DNA of 64,000 nucleotides from Lindgomyces ingoldianus. Lineage: Eukaryota; Ascomycota; Dothideomycetes; Pleosporales; Lindgomycetaceae. Numbering within the stretch: the stretch's first letter is position 1; every line of letters begins with the position of its first letter. Below the pieces are notes generated by a model. The model was given only the letters and a program-made list of their open reading frames with translations. It made no database searches and was not told the DNA's origin. The translations under genes were made by a program, and so were the position numbers. This document shows positions 11,014-22,216 of this stretch, in pieces. The stretch lies in NCBI RefSeq assembly GCF_010093535.1, contig NW_022985179.1, positions 748,395 through 812,394 on the forward strand, read 5' to 3'.

Positions 11014-13239
11014 TCAAAACATTTCATCGTCGTCATCTCCTTTCTCTGTAACATCGACTCTACTTCTAGCGAAGAATCCCCCACTCTCTTCTTTCGGTGT
11101 TGCCCAGACATCCGGACTCGTGATATCCTCTTTACTACTCCCCAAACTTCGTGCGACCTCTCCCCCACCCTCACTGTCAGTACGACTAAACCGGCTAACG
11201 ATCGTCTCGCGGATCTTGCGGGAAGTGGAAGGTATACCTTCCTCATCAGACTCGAACTTAAGGCTACGTGTCGGACGACCCGAGGCGCGGGGTGTGGAGA
11301 GGCGTTCTTCGTTACTGGATATAATAGCATCAGGGGATGGAGTAGGATAAGACGGACTGGTAGAAACGAACTTATTTACCAGGCCATGTAGATCCGAGAC
11401 TTCGCGCTGGAGATTGACAACCTGCCTCTCAAGCGTCCTGCGCGCCGCGCGCTCGTTGTCGAGCGCTGCGTACACGGCCGCGAATTGCTCCGTAGTGCTG
11501 GAATCATGAGGAGTGGTAGTCGGTCTGGGGATCGCGCTTGGTTCTAGCGCAATCATGGTCTGAGGCCGATCAGGCGAATTCGGAAATTCGTCGACGACGG
11601 ACAGAGGCACGTGGGTCGGTGACGGGGGTTCTGAATCTTCATGTTTGATGCTTAGGGACCTATTACTGCTCTTGCTCGATTGGCGAGAGAACTGGCGCTC
11701 GCTGGTTGCTGAAGTGCTTCGATTTCGTGATCGTCGACCTTTGGGTACGTTTTCCAGTATAATTGTTTGCCGATTGCTGCGACCGGAGAGCCTCCGAACT
11801 GTCGTCTCGAGATTGCACATGTTGTCCTCCAGGTGCTTTACACGATCTTCAATCGAGACACGCTTCTCTGATCGTGGAGGAAGCTTAAACTGTTGCGGGT
11901 CGTGGGTCTCATCGTCTGAAAATTCACTCCTTAGATTTCCGAAATTGAAAGATTCAACTGGCAGCTCGATCTGGCTAAGATCTTGGTCATGCTGGGCGAT
12001 CGTAGGGACATCGGCAGTGCTGGACTCAGCAATTGATTCTTCCGGCGCATTGGCAGCAGTATCACGAGTGTCAGCAGTCCGAATGGTTTCCACAGTCTCG
12101 ACAGTTTGGGCGGTACGTGGCCGTGGCGTGTTGGTGCTGTACACGCTGCCGGATTGGTAGCTACTCCTCCAATACCGTATTTCTGCACTTCGCCTCCGCT
12201 CGGTCGACGGAAGGTTCTTGGCCAGCTCGCGCAAAGCGCCAGCGCTTCGCGACCTTCGCTTGACATGTGTCGGCATATATGGAGGCGTCGGACTCGATAG
12301 AGCAATGCCGATTAGTGGGGACGGTATTGACTCTGCATCCTGCCGCTCATCCCACGATGACGCCTGTTTGCCCCAAGCCGATGACAAAGCCGAGGCTTCC
12401 GCCTGAGAAAGGAGAACGCTGGGCAGTGTGGCTCGTCGCCGATTGAGGTTTGGGGGGACTTGGAAGGTGAGATACTCATGTGGCGGGCTAGTCTCTTGTG
12501 GCGCATTGACGTTCATTGGGAACGGTAAGTGCTGGCCCAGTGGATTTATTGGCTCGATTTCCCGAACGGGCATATCTGAAATTCGTGGGCCGTTCTCTTT
12601 CGGGTTCTCAGGTGATTGTGTCAATAAACCAGGGTCCTGTCCGTTCGTTAATCCAAATTTCAATGCCGAAAAGTTCATATCACCTACGCTACGATGATAA
12701 CCATGTTTATGAACTGTCTCTTGCTCACTGTGTTCTTCCCTGCTCCTCCTGCTAAACATTTTGCGGAATACATTCCTTAAGCCGCTTTTCCGCTTCTTCT
12801 TAGGTGTTGTTTTCGAAGGTGTGTCAGGAATTGAGGGGAACGGGCTTGGGCTGCCGTACGATACAGGTTCGGGGGTGTTTCTTTGCATTTCGCTCGTTTC
12901 TCGAATGCCGGACGACGATCGCTTGTGCCGAAGGGTGTGATGGCTTTCTTGTACTTGCGGCTGTTCCTCAATCTGATCCGAAGCTATATGCAGACTTTCA
13001 TCATTGACACTCGATTGAGGTGGAGGCGGCTGTGGCTGTTGCGCCTCGGCTTGCTGCGATGACGAGTCCGGCATCGGGGCTGCCGACTCTATATTATGCC
13101 TCTCCGCATACTCTCTCTCCTCCTCATCGTTGAGAGGCGTTTCCTCAGTGATGGGAATGGGACCACTTATTTTCAAATCCCCTCGCCGGATAGCCTCGGC
13201 CTTCCAGCTTGAACGCTGCAGCTTCCCTTCCCCACTCAT
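11014..13239 (-). CDS. Large disordered Ser/Arg-rich protein with coiled coils
   Basis: A continuous reading of 741 aa from ATG 13239; an in-frame ATG at 13290 would add 17 aa. I do not recognise a named family. The N-terminus (SSWKAEAIRRGDLKISGPIPI) looks conserved in style. Next comes an acidic/Gln-Pro-rich stretch, then a strongly basic block (KKKRKSGLRNVFRKMFSRRS) that could bind membrane or act as a nuclear signal. Many SP/TP sites suggest heavy phosphorylation. Two short heptad regions, VKHLEDNMCNLETTVRRL and ERAARRTLERQVVNLQREV, predict coiled coils in the second half. Low-complexity T/V repeats (TVETVETIRTADTRDT) occur near the middle. A cytoskeletal, polarity or signalling scaffold is possible but unproven. 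Confidence 0.82.
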   Translation of the reverse strand: MSGEGKLQRSSWKAEAIRRGDLKISGPIPITEETPLNDEEEREYAERHNIESAAPMPDSSSQQAEAQQPQPPPPQSSVNDESLHIASDQIEEQPQVQESHHTLRHKRSSSGIRETSEMQRNTPEPVSYGSPSPFPSIPDTPSKTTPKKKRKSGLRNVFRKMFSRRSREEHSEQETVHKHGYHRSVGDMNFSALKFGLTNGQDPGLLTQSPENPKENGPRISDMPVREIEPINPLGQHLPFPMNVNAPQETSPPHEYLTFQVPPNLNRRRATLPSVLLSQAEASALSSAWGKQASSWDERQDAESIPSPLIGIALSSPTPPYMPTHVKRRSRSAGALRELAKNLPSTERRRSAEIRYWRSSYQSGSVYSTNTPRPRTAQTVETVETIRTADTRDTAANAPEESIAESSTADVPTIAQHDQDLSQIELPVESFNFGNLRSEFSDDETHDPQQFKLPPRSEKRVSIEDRVKHLEDNMCNLETTVRRLSGRSNRQTIILENVPKGRRSRNRSTSATSERQFSRQSSKSSNRSLSIKHEDSEPPSPTHVPLSVVDEFPNSPDRPQTMIALEPSAIPRPTTTPHDSSTTEQFAAVYAALDNERAARRTLERQVVNLQREVSDLHGLVNKFVSTSPSYPTPSPDAIISSNEERLSTPRASGRPTRSLKFESDEEGIPSTSRKIRETIVSRFSRTDSEGGGEVARSLGSSKEDITSPDVWATPKEESGGFFARSRVDVTEKGDDDDEMF

Positions 13240-14900
13240 ATTCGGAACGACAGATTCGTCGCTTCTGACGTGATAACTAACCCAGACCATGGACTGCGGG
13301 CAGCGCACTGGTAGCGTCAACCAGAGACGGATGGCGACAGACAGAGATGCAGCCAAAGTAGCCTCACGCAGTAGCTGTAGGGAGGACCCGGAGTACGCTA
13401 AAATCCCTTTCCATGACCCTCTCAAGCTGCTACACAAGGGTAACTACACATTAAACGGAGACCGTAACGGCGTAACGGCGGAGAAGAGCCAGTAAATGTC
13501 CGAGACCCTTTGATGAGGGTTCGACGATAGGTCCCACTGAACAAGCGTAGGCGCAATAGTAACGACGAGGGAACCTAGGAATAAGAGAAAAAATCTTTGA
13601 AAAGAGCGACGAGGTTAAACGGCAGCGGCAGGAAAAAAGATGAGAGACAGACGAAAGAATATGTATCAAACGCAAGCGTCATGTATATGTATCCTGGGCG
13701 GTGTGGAGTGCATTGCCAGCAGGATACTATGGCTAGCACATTGCGGATTGAGGTAAATGGCCGTCAAGCGATGGAGCTGTGGCGGGCTAGAAATAGGTAT
13801 TATAATAGAATTGGAGCGCGGAGAGGCTAGGAAAGCTACGTCAAGACCCCGGCATGGCGTGGGAATGCAGCAGTTGGATCGATGCATGCATGTGAGAAAA
13901 GGGTCGAGGCGCCCTGGCCACGAGTCCCACGACTATCTGCATGAGATAGAGCGCGGACCCGTTGCGCCAGCGGGCAGGAGGGATAGCAGGCGCGTGCTCG
14001 TTTCAGAGTCTGATGGCGGGCAGAATACGGCATGGCGTTGAATGTGGCCGGACCCTGGGGAGTGATGCGAGAGCTTCGGGAGAGCATGGAAAGGTGAGAG
14101 GTTGCTGGGCGTTCCGAGCCAGGCAGATGGCGCGCTCAAACAGGAGGTGCGTTTCCAAGCTGAGCGTCTCGTGCGGCCAACATTGGCGGAGACGGCAGCC
14201 GAGGTGGGTAAAGCAGCGAGCGTGCAGGAGGTTTTGCAGACGGCGTCTTCGGCGGCCTGCTGTCGCGACCCTGGGTGCTGCATGCGATGGAGGTTTGAGA
14301 GCGCCCGCGACCAAGCGCAGGGGGATATGTCATTGGTGGATTTGGGCCCTGCTGGTGGCATCCAGTGGTGTGTCCGTTGCCCCAGATCGAGGACCGGTGA
14401 AGTGTTTCTAGCTCAACACCACGATTTCGATAGGGACGCAGCGACTAGATGCCACTGGACAGTTGCTGGGTTGGGGTGGTCAGCCCAACAGCGGCCGCTA
14501 TCAGAGGGCCAATGCCGCCATCGAAACGCTCCAGGGCTGCCCCGCGAACGTCGAACTCACCACCAGCATCGCACGAAAAGCAATTTCAACAAACTTCCTG
14601 CTGCCGTCATGCTTTGCAGGTTCCGCTGTGATGGGAGCGCTGTCGTTTTTTACTTCGCTGCTAGTCAGGGTGGGCCCGGCCGTTTCTCCCCATGCCTCGC
14701 CTCTGGTTCACCCTCGTCTGCTGCAGAGCCAAGTCACGCCGTATGTATGCATCTGTCCATCTTAGAGCACATGTCTGTCCTGTGCCGTGTCCCTCGCAAT
14801 CGTGCTGCAACCTAAACGACTCGTCCGCCGCCAGCCACCGCCCATTCCCAAGAGCCGCAGCCTGGGCATTAGCAGTTCCAAAGCTGCCGCTGAGTCGTGC
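13240..14900. other. GC-rich intergenic region
   Basis: About 1.66 kb between the start of the disordered-protein gene and the end of the helicase gene. Overlapping ORFs occur in nearly every frame (up to 237 codons, 14102-14815, starting with TTG). Their composition follows the local GC content and none shows a recognisable domain. I read it as promoter and untranslated sequence. Confidence 0.5.
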
Positions 14901-17874
14901 TCATCCGCCCTCCTGTTCGTCCACGTAGACGTCCGCAAGACTAGGATACCTTAAGTCTACATTCTCTTCGAGGAACTCCATCCAGTTCTTGAGGAACTTG
15001 CTTCCCCTGGATTATCCTCGTCAGCCAAACAGCGCACAAACACAGCCTGTAGCCAGTCACACAGCATTCATGCATGCGTCTCACTCTGAAAAAAATAAAA
15101 TATAATGCTGGGCACGGTAACTTTGGTGAGGTGATCGGGTTTCTGGGAAGGGGGAGGAAAGCGAGGGCAATACTAACCGGCCGACAGTGTCCGAATCCCC
15201 TACAATGCAGAGGTGCCTCTTTGGTCGCGTCATGGCCACTAATGATCCGATGAGCATGTTTTCAATCTATGCAGGTGCGGAAATTATTCTTGTGTTGTGT
15301 TGTCTTACCATTGAGCCTACGCTTTTCGCCCAGAAACCCCACTTCGTGGTCCGGATTGCTCCTCACCATACTCACCTGTCAACCGAATATTAGACCGAAT
15401 CTCAGTCTCCCAGGTAGGGGGCAGCAACTCACGATAACAGCCTCTTTCTCGCGGCCTTGAAACCCGTCGACCGAGCCCAATTCAATGCCCGGAAATGCTT
15501 CTTTAAGCACTTGAGATAGGATGGCCAGCTATTGTATAACACCGTCAGTCGGGTCATCTGTAGTGGAGGAAACCGGGCTCATGCGCTCAAGCGCTATCCT
15601 GCATGCTGGTGCGCTGTATGCACCCAACAATATAGCTGAGGCAACTCTCCGATCTCGCGACGAGAGAAAGGTTTGCGAGCAATTTTGCTCCCATCGCTTT
15701 CTTTCTCCTGATCTAGAGCCGAAGCGTAGGTAGTCGTATGTGCGACCAGCGTGCAGGAGAGAAAATCATGCAGCAAGTGTTGTACGTACCTGGGCATTGT
15801 ATGGGGTAACTACAGCAATATCTTCGGCCTTGACCCCGGCGTCTATTAGATTGCTCACATGCATTTTCACTAAAGCTGCTTCTGCTTCGTTACTCTTGCT
15901 GTCCCCCAAATTCATGCCTTTACTTCCTTTGCTTCCGATTCCGTCATCTTCCGTCTTTTCTGGAAAGTCGCCGCCTTGTGTATCCCAGAAGACCAATGGT
16001 TCCCGAGTATCTTCGGTATCCTTGACGCCGTAAGGCAGATCCTTTAGTAGTCTATCCTTGACGAAGGCGGCTGCGATGAGTTTCGATTCATATAGTTCTG
16101 TAGACGGGAATCGCATGATTTGTTCATGCATGCGATATTGCGTCGTTAGCATGCGTTTAATAGACGGGCCGTGAAGTGCAAGTAGCCTATCGAAGAGCGT
16201 GGTTTCTAACGTCATGTTGTCTGCCACCGGCTTTACTGATGTCTCTGCATCATCCTTACCATCAACTTCCCCGGCCTCAGCTTTTCTGTCCTTACTCTTC
16301 TTGCCCTCCTTCTTCGCAGCCTTCGCTTCTTTTGGATTTAATGACTTGATGGTGGGTGGAAGTTGGAGGTGGTCGCCTGCAAGAACCAATTTCCTTGCTT
16401 TAACCCAGAGCAGTGGAACCCAGCACTGGGATTCAAGAGCTTGGCTTGCTTCGTCGACTATCACGACATCAAATTCCTGACCTTTGAGATGGAAGCCCCC
16501 TGCACCATGCAATGTCGCAAGGACGACCTTACTACCTTTTACCAAGTTCTCTACACAACCCCTCTCCCGCTCTCTGAACTCTTTCCGCAGCTCTTTCAAC
16601 TCGCCGTAGATCTGGCGCCGCTCTTTGGCATTGCGCGTCTTGCGGATGGAGTATTGCTTATCGTCCATTTCTTTACGAACGTCTTGAACAAGAGCTGCAG
16701 CTTCTGAGGTTCGGGTAAGCACGTCGAGAGAGTGGCTGAGCACGGATGGCAGGAGACGAGCTGGATGTCCCAGTCGTATCATCTGAACTTTATGTGATGC
16801 CAGACGCTCTACGATGTTATCAACTGAGATGTTTGAGGGACCGCAAACCAGAAGACGCAGTTTTTGCTCAAGCATCTGGAGGATAAGCTCGATGAGCGTA
16901 TGTGTCTTGCCAGTCCCTGGGGGGCCGTGGATCAAAGCAACCTCTCGTGATGCTAGGGCAAATCTTATTGCTTCCTTTTGACTGTCATTTAGGGTAGGAT
17001 CATTCCATTCAAGCTTGTGGAGGGGGTTTGAGGGGTCATTGAGATCGCAAGGAAGGGGCGTTGGAGATGCTTGCCCGAATAGTACACGAATGAAGGGTGT
17101 ATAGTCCTGGTCCTGGAATTTGTAGAGCTTGGTCATCGCCTGGTTCATCCTATGTCAAGTGTAAGTATCTCATGAGTAGCACTGCAGTTTTGAACACCGA
17201 GACGGGAGGTGCCGGTAGCTGCATGTTTCACCGGTAGAGGAAGCGCGCAAAGCCCAATGACGATGATTGTGATTATGCTGATGATGCTGATGATACTCGG
17301 TACAGTGGGATGTGTATTGGTGCAAATGCATACCTTTTGAAAGTAACGTCATTCGCCAACTTGACACTATCAAAACCATCAGCCAATCTCCAACAATGAA
17401 GTGGCACACAGATTAGAGGACGGACATCCATAGCTTTCCGCCACTTGGCACATCCGCGTCCTCCTTGTCCAGTACAATCTCGACATTTTCTCTCCTGATT
17501 CTCAAGACCACACCCTCGACGCCCTTCTTCGTCAGCTCACGCTTCTCGGTTTTCCTCGCGCTTCCCGCGGGCTGATCCTGGATGGCCACAATATCACCGG
17601 TCCTAATGCCATGCTCAGGTATATCTGCCTTGTCACCTTTCCTCACGACAGCAGGGTCGACAGCAAGTTCGACAACCGTCTTGCCGCCAAGGCCTGTACG
17701 TATAGAAGAGACATTAAGATTCAGGATGGCCAGCCCAGCTCGGCAAAGCGTGGCTGGGGTATGCAATGAGAGAAGAGCGTTTGTTTCCGAGAGCTCGGCT
17801 TGGAGTTCAGCATCCAGGAGGGTGAGCTGGCCCGCCGCAAAGGAAGGAATGTCGGTTGGACGTGGTTTCGACAT
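14901..17874 (-). CDS. hcs1: SMUBP-2/Hcs1-type superfamily 1 DNA/RNA helicase
   Basis: Seven exons on the reverse strand (17874-17426, 17366-17334, 17149-15790, 15528-15433, 15375-15309, 15238-15178, 15006-14901) join in phase into 723 aa. All introns are GT-AG. The N-terminal ~150 aa match the beta-barrel region of IGHMBP2/Hcs1 helicases. Then come KLANDVTFKRMNQAM, the Q-like motif NDSQKEAI, Walker A GPPGTGKT (about 236-243), Walker B VIVDEAS (about 393-396), LAGDHLQLPPT (motif III), TQYRMHEQI (motif IV region), VVTPYNAQ, VDGFQGREKEAVI (motif V) and VAMTRPKRHL (motif VI). A Lys/Glu-rich insertion (about 435-465) sits between motifs III and IV. The yeast orthologue Hcs1 is a 5'-3' helicase associated with DNA polymerase alpha; IGHMBP2 also acts on RNA and ribosomes. 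It shares a short upstream region with NTH1. Confidence 0.93.
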
Positions 17875-18323
17875 TGCTGTAGGGTTAGTGGGGGATTTAG
17901 GAATTGTGAGACTGAAGGTGTTCGGAGGTTGTTGTGAGATACCCTCGGGAACTCTTTCTGTAGTAGGATAGTGGGGTGGTGCGCGGCTTCTCCGAACGAA
18001 CCTTGGAAGTCGTAATCGCCGGAGTCGGCAGATGTGAAGCTCAAGGAAGAGACGGGGTGGGCGTGTGCTTGATCATCGCGAGGGTAGCGACCGTGACGGT
18101 ACCTGCATCCGTGATCCGTTGAATGGCTGTCCTTAATGTGTGAAGTTATTGCGTTGAAGCTGCGAAGCTCACCTGCAATCCTCCGACCTCCGCTCTCCAA
18201 CGCTTCCTGATTGGCCGTCTCCTGCCAAGCGTGTCTCCCTTCTTCAAACGCCTCCCGTCGCGTCCGAGCTCCAGCTTTCGCTCTCTTAAGCTTGCTTTTC
18301 CTCCCTGGCTACGGCCATCACAC
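17875..18323. promoter_or_regulatory. Divergent promoter between helicase and endonuclease III genes
   Basis: Only 449 bases separate the ATG of the reverse-strand helicase (17874) from the forward-strand NTH1 ATG (18324), so both promoters must lie here or overlap the transcripts. The forward frame is open upstream of 18324 without an ATG. I cannot point to a specific bound motif. Confidence 0.6.
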
Positions 18324-19690
18324 ATGATGCGAACCTCGCGCATATCCCGCGACACTTCCAAAGTCATCTCCTCGCTCGCCGCGAGTCGCGCGCCGCGCCC
18401 ATTACGTCAAACCCGGGCTGGTGCGAGTGCAGCCACTCGAGACTTTTCCCTAAACGCCGTTGAGGCTAGGAATGTCGCAAGGGAACGGGATCACGAGTCA
18501 GCCCCAGCAGGCAACATTGGAGATACGCAGTCAGATTCGGAATTGAGCTCGCCGCCAGAAGACTCAGGCCCAGATGAAGGGACCATGTCAATCAGGAAGA
18601 GGAAAAGGGGGCAAGATGTGCCATTGAAGAACACCATTAAACAAGAGAGCAAAGACATATCGATAACGTCCATTGCGTCACCAAAGAAAGGACATGCAAA
18701 GCCGAAGAAGGCGCGCCGGGTTCCCGCAAAGAAGACTATCACCTCAGATGGCACTGTCAAGGTTGAGCCCCCGGCGAATTGGGAAGAGATCTATGCTCTA
18801 ACCAGGGAGATGCGCAATGAGAATGTTGCACCTGTTGACACTATGGGCTGCGAGAGTCTAGCCGACCGAGCTGCGAGCCCGCGCGATCAACGATTCCAGA
18901 CACTGGTGGCATTAATGCTCAGCAGTCAGACCAAGGACACTGTAACAAGCGTTGCGATTAAAGGGATGCAGGACAACATGTCTGGAGTACGTTTGCGCGC
19001 ATTTTGAGAGACAGGACGTGTCACTGATTCAGATAGGGCTTCAATCTTGAATCTGTGCTAGCCATCGAACCTCCTGCGCTGAATGCATTCATCTCAAAAG
19101 TCGGATTCCACAATTTAAAGACAAAGTACATCAAACAGGCTGCAGAGATATTGCGAGACAAATGGAATTCGGATATCCCAGATACCATTGAAGGCCTCAC
19201 TTCCCTCCCTGGAGTTGGTCCGAAAATGGCTTACCTGTGTATGAGTGCCGCATGGGGAAGGGATGAGGGTATTGGTGTCGATGTACACGTTCATCGTATT
19301 ACTAACTTGTGGGGTTGGCATAAGACGAAGCAGCCTGAAGAAACCAGAGCTGCTCTTCAATCATGGCTTCCAAAGGATCGTTGGCATGATATCAATAACC
19401 TACTCGTTGGGTTCGGTCAGTCCATTTGTTTGCCAGTGGGGAGGAAGTGTGGTGATTGCAAATTAGCTGATCGAGGTCTCTGCCCCTCTGCTGTAGTGGG
19501 TAAAACAACGAAGGTGAAGAAAGAGGGGATTGCCTTGAGAGTAGAGAGGAATGATGGCGAGGTGTTTGTACACAGGAGTATTGGTGTGGCTGAGGAAGTG
19601 GGCATCAAGGACAACGACGTGCAAGATGCAGTTCCAGACATAGAAGACATAGGGAAGCCTCGTAGAAAATCTTCCCGCATGAAGCTGTAG
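18324..19690 (+). CDS. nth1: Endonuclease III homologue, bifunctional DNA glycosylase/AP lyase
   Basis: Two exons, 18324-18986 and 19037-19690 (GTACGT donor, TAG acceptor), encode 438 aa. It removes oxidised pyrimidines and cleaves the abasic site in base-excision repair. The catalytic domain starts around residue 190. The helix-hairpin-helix reads [14 protein letters not shown] with the Schiff-base Lys at 284; the activating Asp is Asp303 in [10 protein letters not shown]. Four cysteines at 352, 359, 362 and 370 form the expected 4Fe-4S cluster, with seven rather than five residues between the last two, as in some fungal members. The first 33 residues are Arg/Ser-rich and nearly free of acid, fitting a mitochondrial presequence. 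A basic block near residues 130-140 ([12 protein letters not shown]) could be a nuclear signal, suggesting dual targeting. The first in-frame ATG was chosen; upstream the frame has only GTG. Confidence 0.94.
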
Positions 19691-20464
19691 GTTCAATTTC
19701 AGCTACCTACGTTTACATGGGTATCACTCTGTAAGCTTCTTCCACCCTAGTCTAAGACCTCGTCTTTATGCTTGTGATAGTCGTAATTTCTTTGTCTCAC
19801 CATGCTAATCAAACTACACACCTCTAAACACTAAAAGGTCCAGCGTAGTGCTGATGAAAGCTGGAAGCCGGGTACCTTCTAGCATCGCACCTGCCTTAAT
19901 CTGCGAGCTCGGGACTGATTATCGTCCAAGAACCAGCTTGCAAATACTACTTAATTTCCCATTCACTTCAGATTAGAAGCTCTGAAAAGACTTGGTGCCT
20001 ACTTACAAAGGCCCCAACAGGTGTCAAGCACAATTATATGACAAGGAGTCATCCGCAACTTGCTCGTTACCTCAGGCGTCGTAGCTCTTGCTAAGTTCGT
20101 CAGTGAACTACAAGTGAACCCGAATTCGGTGAGTGAACCTCCCTCTCTTTCTTCACGCACAGCATTGGGGCATTCACCTCAATATTTCCCGGTGACGTCG
20201 GTGGCCTCTGCCACGGCCGTTGAGGCTGCACCAATATGGACACTTGTCTCAACTATACCATCGCCGTAGTCGAACGATTCCGCAACAAACAGCTCTTTCA
20301 CCCCTTCGCTCTACGGCTGCCGGGCGCAATACCTAACAACGACACTTGAACCCTTTCTTCTTCTCCGCACCAACATTGATTGCAGTACATTTTTTTCAGC
20401 CTGGGCGGGACTGAAGACAAGATATTGGTAACGGGTCCCCTACAGAAACTCAACCACGGTAACA
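19691..20464. other. Intergenic, NTH1 to membrane-protein gene
   Basis: About 770 bases with no convincing ORF. It presumably holds the NTH1 terminator and the promoter/5' leader of the next gene. Confidence 0.55.
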
Positions 20465-22216
20465 ATGTCTTCGAACACGGAGAAAGAGCTGACCGCCGCT
20501 GCACTCACGCAGCCGACCGCCACTCAGATTGAGGAAGCTGTTCAATTCGCTCCACTGAATCCACAGCACCTCCAACAACATGCGAGCGATACCCCGAAGG
20601 TAACCAATGGGGCCGCCACTCAACCCGATGCAGATGGTGAAGAGGTCGTCCCAATTGCTAACGCAGACGATACGGTGTCTGCCGCTCTTACAAACACCAA
20701 TATGCGAGTTACCGCTCAAGCCGAGGGGTTAACTCAGAACGATCTTTCGGACTCAGCTGATTCCCTTGATTCACTGCTTGTCAACACCAGCGAAAAAGCG
20801 GGTGATACCCCGGCCAAGGCTAAGCGTGCCCAAAAGCAGCTTCTGACCCTCCTTGTCCATCTCATGTTCATCATCGGTTCTCTGCTTACCTTGCGCACGG
20901 GTCTTAACGGCAATCGGCTCATCCTCCAAGGACGACTACATGTGGCCCATTCCCGCCTGAGCATTGAGACAAACCTCGCTGCGAAGGAGGCATATGTCCG
21001 GAATAGGCTGGATGCCCTTCTCCTCTCCAATCTTCTGCGACACACATTCGAGCCGTATCCCAACTGCCTCGTCCGCGGTATCAATACAGCCAATGCATAC
21101 TTCATAAGCGTTGACATTAGTGCGTATCCTCATGCCTGCCATGAGGCTATTAGATGGACTGAGGGCCAGTGTGCGAAGCTTCATTTCATTCCCCAGGCTG
21201 CTGCCCTCCCCGCTAGTAAACTAAAGGGCTGGGCTAGGGTGAAGAAGGAGGTCGACAACTCGCTCCCATGGATGGCTTACCAGGTTGCCAACATCAAAGA
21301 ATCGATTGCCGCACGGGTTCGTTCACGGCTCGCTCTACTTATGAAGTCACGGCGACGCAGAGACAAGAATATTAGCAGCAGCAAAGGCGAATCAGCGGCG
21401 GATAGTCGATTTTATATGCCCCACCATTTCAAACTTGTGGGCTGTGATAGTCCACCGTGTCGACTTGTCTATGAACCGCCAGCAAACCTCTCGTCTCTTA
21501 CGCTTGCGTTGGACGAAACTCAACTTGACGCGATGAAGCACCAGATCAAGCAATTAACAGCTACAATCCTTAAGTGGTCTAAGGCTATCGACACCACCAA
21601 CACTTTTGTTTACTGCCTCGTCCCAGTTGGATTTGTGTTCATGATCGCAATAATCATCATGAATAAGACTAGGGGACCAGTATTTACATGTAGAAAATAT
21701 CTAGTGCGACTCAAACCGTTCCTGAATGATGCCATTATGGGGTTGTTGGTGCAATATGTCCTCTTCGGGTTGCCCACGTACTTGGAACAACTGGGCCTTC
21801 TCCTTCCAACGGAGGCTTACACGATCTTGATCTTCACTGGCGCTTTGGGTATATTCCAGAGTGTACTCCCGAGTCTCCTCATCGTGGTGCAAGGGGCCAA
21901 TGGTGTTGCAGTTGCAAAGGGCTACGTCCTGCAACCTCATCAGCCAACCTCTAAAGCGACACATTTCAATTTTACCGGTCGACGGCGCGTTTCGCCACTT
22001 ACGACTCTTGGGCAAGATTTGGCGGAAGCCATTGAAGAGACACGCAGGATTAGGGCTACTTCCACCCAGGTCGACATTGATCAGACCGTGTTTGACGATG
22101 TGGACCTCAACTCTGGATCAGACGAGGAGGATGCCGAATACATGGATGCGGCGCCTTATGTGGAGCCTGACAGCAACAAGTCGGGTTCCGATTCTGACTG
22201 GTCTGTTTTAGCTTAA
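20465..22216 (+). CDS. Multi-pass membrane protein of unknown function
   Basis: A single-exon ORF of 583 aa from ATG 20465. The first ~120 residues are polar and disordered. A hydrophobic segment lies at about 125-146 (QLLTLLVHLMFIIGSLLTL). A ~230-residue soluble domain follows with scattered Cys (ANAYFISVDISAYPHACHE, then VGCDSPPCRLVYEPP), which may be lumenal or extracellular. Three more hydrophobic segments sit at about 379-399, 418-438 and 452-476. The C-terminal ~100 aa are polar and end in an acidic stretch rich in Asp/Glu/Ser. I do not recognise the family. Four membrane spans with a large loop between the first and second could suit a transporter accessory or ER/vacuole membrane protein, but nothing visible assigns a role. 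Confidence 0.85.
   Translation: MSSNTEKELTAAALTQPTATQIEEAVQFAPLNPQHLQQHASDTPKVTNGAATQPDADGEEVVPIANADDTVSAALTNTNMRVTAQAEGLTQNDLSDSADSLDSLLVNTSEKAGDTPAKAKRAQKQLLTLLVHLMFIIGSLLTLRTGLNGNRLILQGRLHVAHSRLSIETNLAAKEAYVRNRLDALLLSNLLRHTFEPYPNCLVRGINTANAYFISVDISAYPHACHEAIRWTEGQCAKLHFIPQAAALPASKLKGWARVKKEVDNSLPWMAYQVANIKESIAARVRSRLALLMKSRRRRDKNISSSKGESAADSRFYMPHHFKLVGCDSPPCRLVYEPPANLSSLTLALDETQLDAMKHQIKQLTATILKWSKAIDTTNTFVYCLVPVGFVFMIAIIIMNKTRGPVFTCRKYLVRLKPFLNDAIMGLLVQYVLFGLPTYLEQLGLLLPTEAYTILIFTGALGIFQSVLPSLLIVVQGANGVAVAKGYVLQPHQPTSKATHFNFTGRRRVSPLTTLGQDLAEAIEETRRIRATSTQVDIDQTVFDDVDLNSGSDEEDAEYMDAAPYVEPDSNKSGSDSDWSVLA

Noticed and set aside
14102..14815. 237-codon forward ORF in the GC-rich intergenic region
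   Set aside because: TTG start, overlapping open frames on both strands, no domain or repeat of known type; explained by high GC content.
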